7,114 nt of DNA, taken from Curvibacter sp. GTDB taxonomy: Bacteria; Pseudomonadota; Gammaproteobacteria; Burkholderiales; Burkholderiaceae_C. Below are positions 6,592 through 7,114 of this stretch, one piece after another. Each line of letters starts with the position of its first letter. The first letter of the stretch is position 1. Under the pieces are notes generated by a model that saw only the letters and a program-made list of their open reading frames with translations, ran no database searches and had not been told where the DNA came from. Location: assembly GCA_003500955.1 (NCBI GenBank), contig DNQP01000087.1:14610-21723 (forward strand). Reading direction: 5' to 3'. The translations under genes were made by a program, and so were the position numbers.

Positions 6592-7114
6592 ATGCTCAGC
6601 CAAGACGAACTCAAGACCCTGGTCGGCCAGGCCGCCCTGCAATACGTGATCCCCGGTGAGATCGTCGGTGTGGGAACCGGGTCCACGGTCAACAAGTTCA
6701 TCGACGCGCTGGCGACGATGAAAGACCGCATCCCCGGCGCCGTGTCCAGTTCCGAGGCCAGCACGCAGCGCCTGCGGGCCCTGGGCATCCGGGTCTTCGA
6801 TGCCAATGATGTGGGGGAGCTGGCGGTCTACATCGACGGGGCCGACGAGATCGACGGTCGCGGCCACATGATCAAGGGCGGTGGTGCGGCGCTCACGCGC
6901 GAGAAGATCGTGGCAGCCCAGTCGCGTCGTTTCGTCTGCATCGCCGACGAATCCAAGCGCGTCGAGGTCCTGGGCCGGTTCCCGCTGCCCGTGGAAGTGA
7001 TCCCCATGGCCACGCAGCGCCTGGTGCGGCAGTTCGCGGCACTGGGCGGGCAGGCCCGTTTGCGACTCAAGGAAGGCCAGCCTCTCGTCACGGACAACGG
7101 TCAGCACATTCTGG
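6592..7114 (+). CDS. rpiA: ribose-5-phosphate isomerase A (5' part, continues past window)
   Basis: RpiA interconverts ribose-5-phosphate and ribulose-5-phosphate in the non-oxidative pentose phosphate pathway, in the cytoplasm. The frame is open from ATG 6592 to the window end, giving 174 complete residues of an expected total near 220. The phosphate-binding loop GVGTGST is at 26-32, the substrate loop SSSEAST at 52-58, and DGADE at 82-86 with the catalytic aspartates D82 and D85 (D81 and D84 in E. coli). KGGGAA at 95-100 includes K95, and REKIVA follows with the general base E104 (E103 in E. coli). ADESK at 118-122 is also conserved. The start matches the usual N-terminus, where [14 protein letters not shown] precedes the Rossmann core. 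No Shine-Dalgarno precedes the ATG; the leader instead carries CACCTCC. It is divergent from pyrD, with 56 bases between the ATG codons. Confidence 0.96.
   Translation, partial: MLSQDELKTLVGQAALQYVIPGEIVGVGTGSTVNKFIDALATMKDRIPGAVSSSEASTQRLRALGIRVFDANDVGELAVYIDGADEIDGRGHMIKGGGAALTREKIVAAQSRRFVCIADESKRVEVLGRFPLPVEVIPMATQRLVRQFAALGGQARLRLKEGQPLVTDNGQHIL

Overview
The window is high-GC DNA (about two-thirds G+C by eye), tightly packed with genes. The gene families point to a betaproteobacterium of the order Burkholderiales, most likely Comamonadaceae-like. The evidence is a Bug-type periplasmic binding protein with no transporter genes beside it, a CrgA-type LysR regulator, a quinone-dependent PyrD with the N-terminus usual in that group, and an RpiA with the usual beta-proteobacterial motifs. 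This assignment is inferred from protein appearance only. No RNA genes, CRISPR arrays, insertion sequences or long repeats were seen.

Layout, left to right: (1) the 3' end of an RND-pump outer-membrane channel gene (NodT/OprM type, + strand, cut by the window edge); (2) an FAD-dependent oxidoreductase related to L-2-hydroxyglutarate oxidase (+), probably starting at a GTG that has a good Shine-Dalgarno; (3) a minus-strand operon of three genes, read from 4447 down to 1604: alpha/beta hydrolase 1, alpha/beta hydrolase 2 (a tandem paralogue) and a secreted Bug/TctC-type solute-binding protein; (4) a divergent LysR regulator (+), separated from the operon by a 124-bp control region holding a 19-bp inverted repeat and two overlapping -10-like hexamers, one per strand; (5) pyrD (dihydroorotate dehydrogenase, minus), whose stop codon overlaps the LysR stop; (6) the 5' part of rpiA (ribose-5-phosphate isomerase A, +), divergent from pyrD and cut by the window edge.

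The most interesting part is the central module (1604-5483). A LysR regulator faces two intact, cytoplasmic, serine-nucleophile alpha/beta hydrolases and one periplasmic carboxylate-type binding protein. A coherent reading is a small, ligand-induced uptake-or-sensing and hydrolysis unit for an unidentified, probably carboxylated ester-like compound. No TctA/TctB membrane proteins are present here, so the binding protein must use a transporter encoded elsewhere or serve in sensing. The flanking pyrD and rpiA are housekeeping genes, and the module sits between them and an efflux/oxidoreductase region like an accessory insertion, but no mobile-element traces are visible. I found no clearly unprecedented system.
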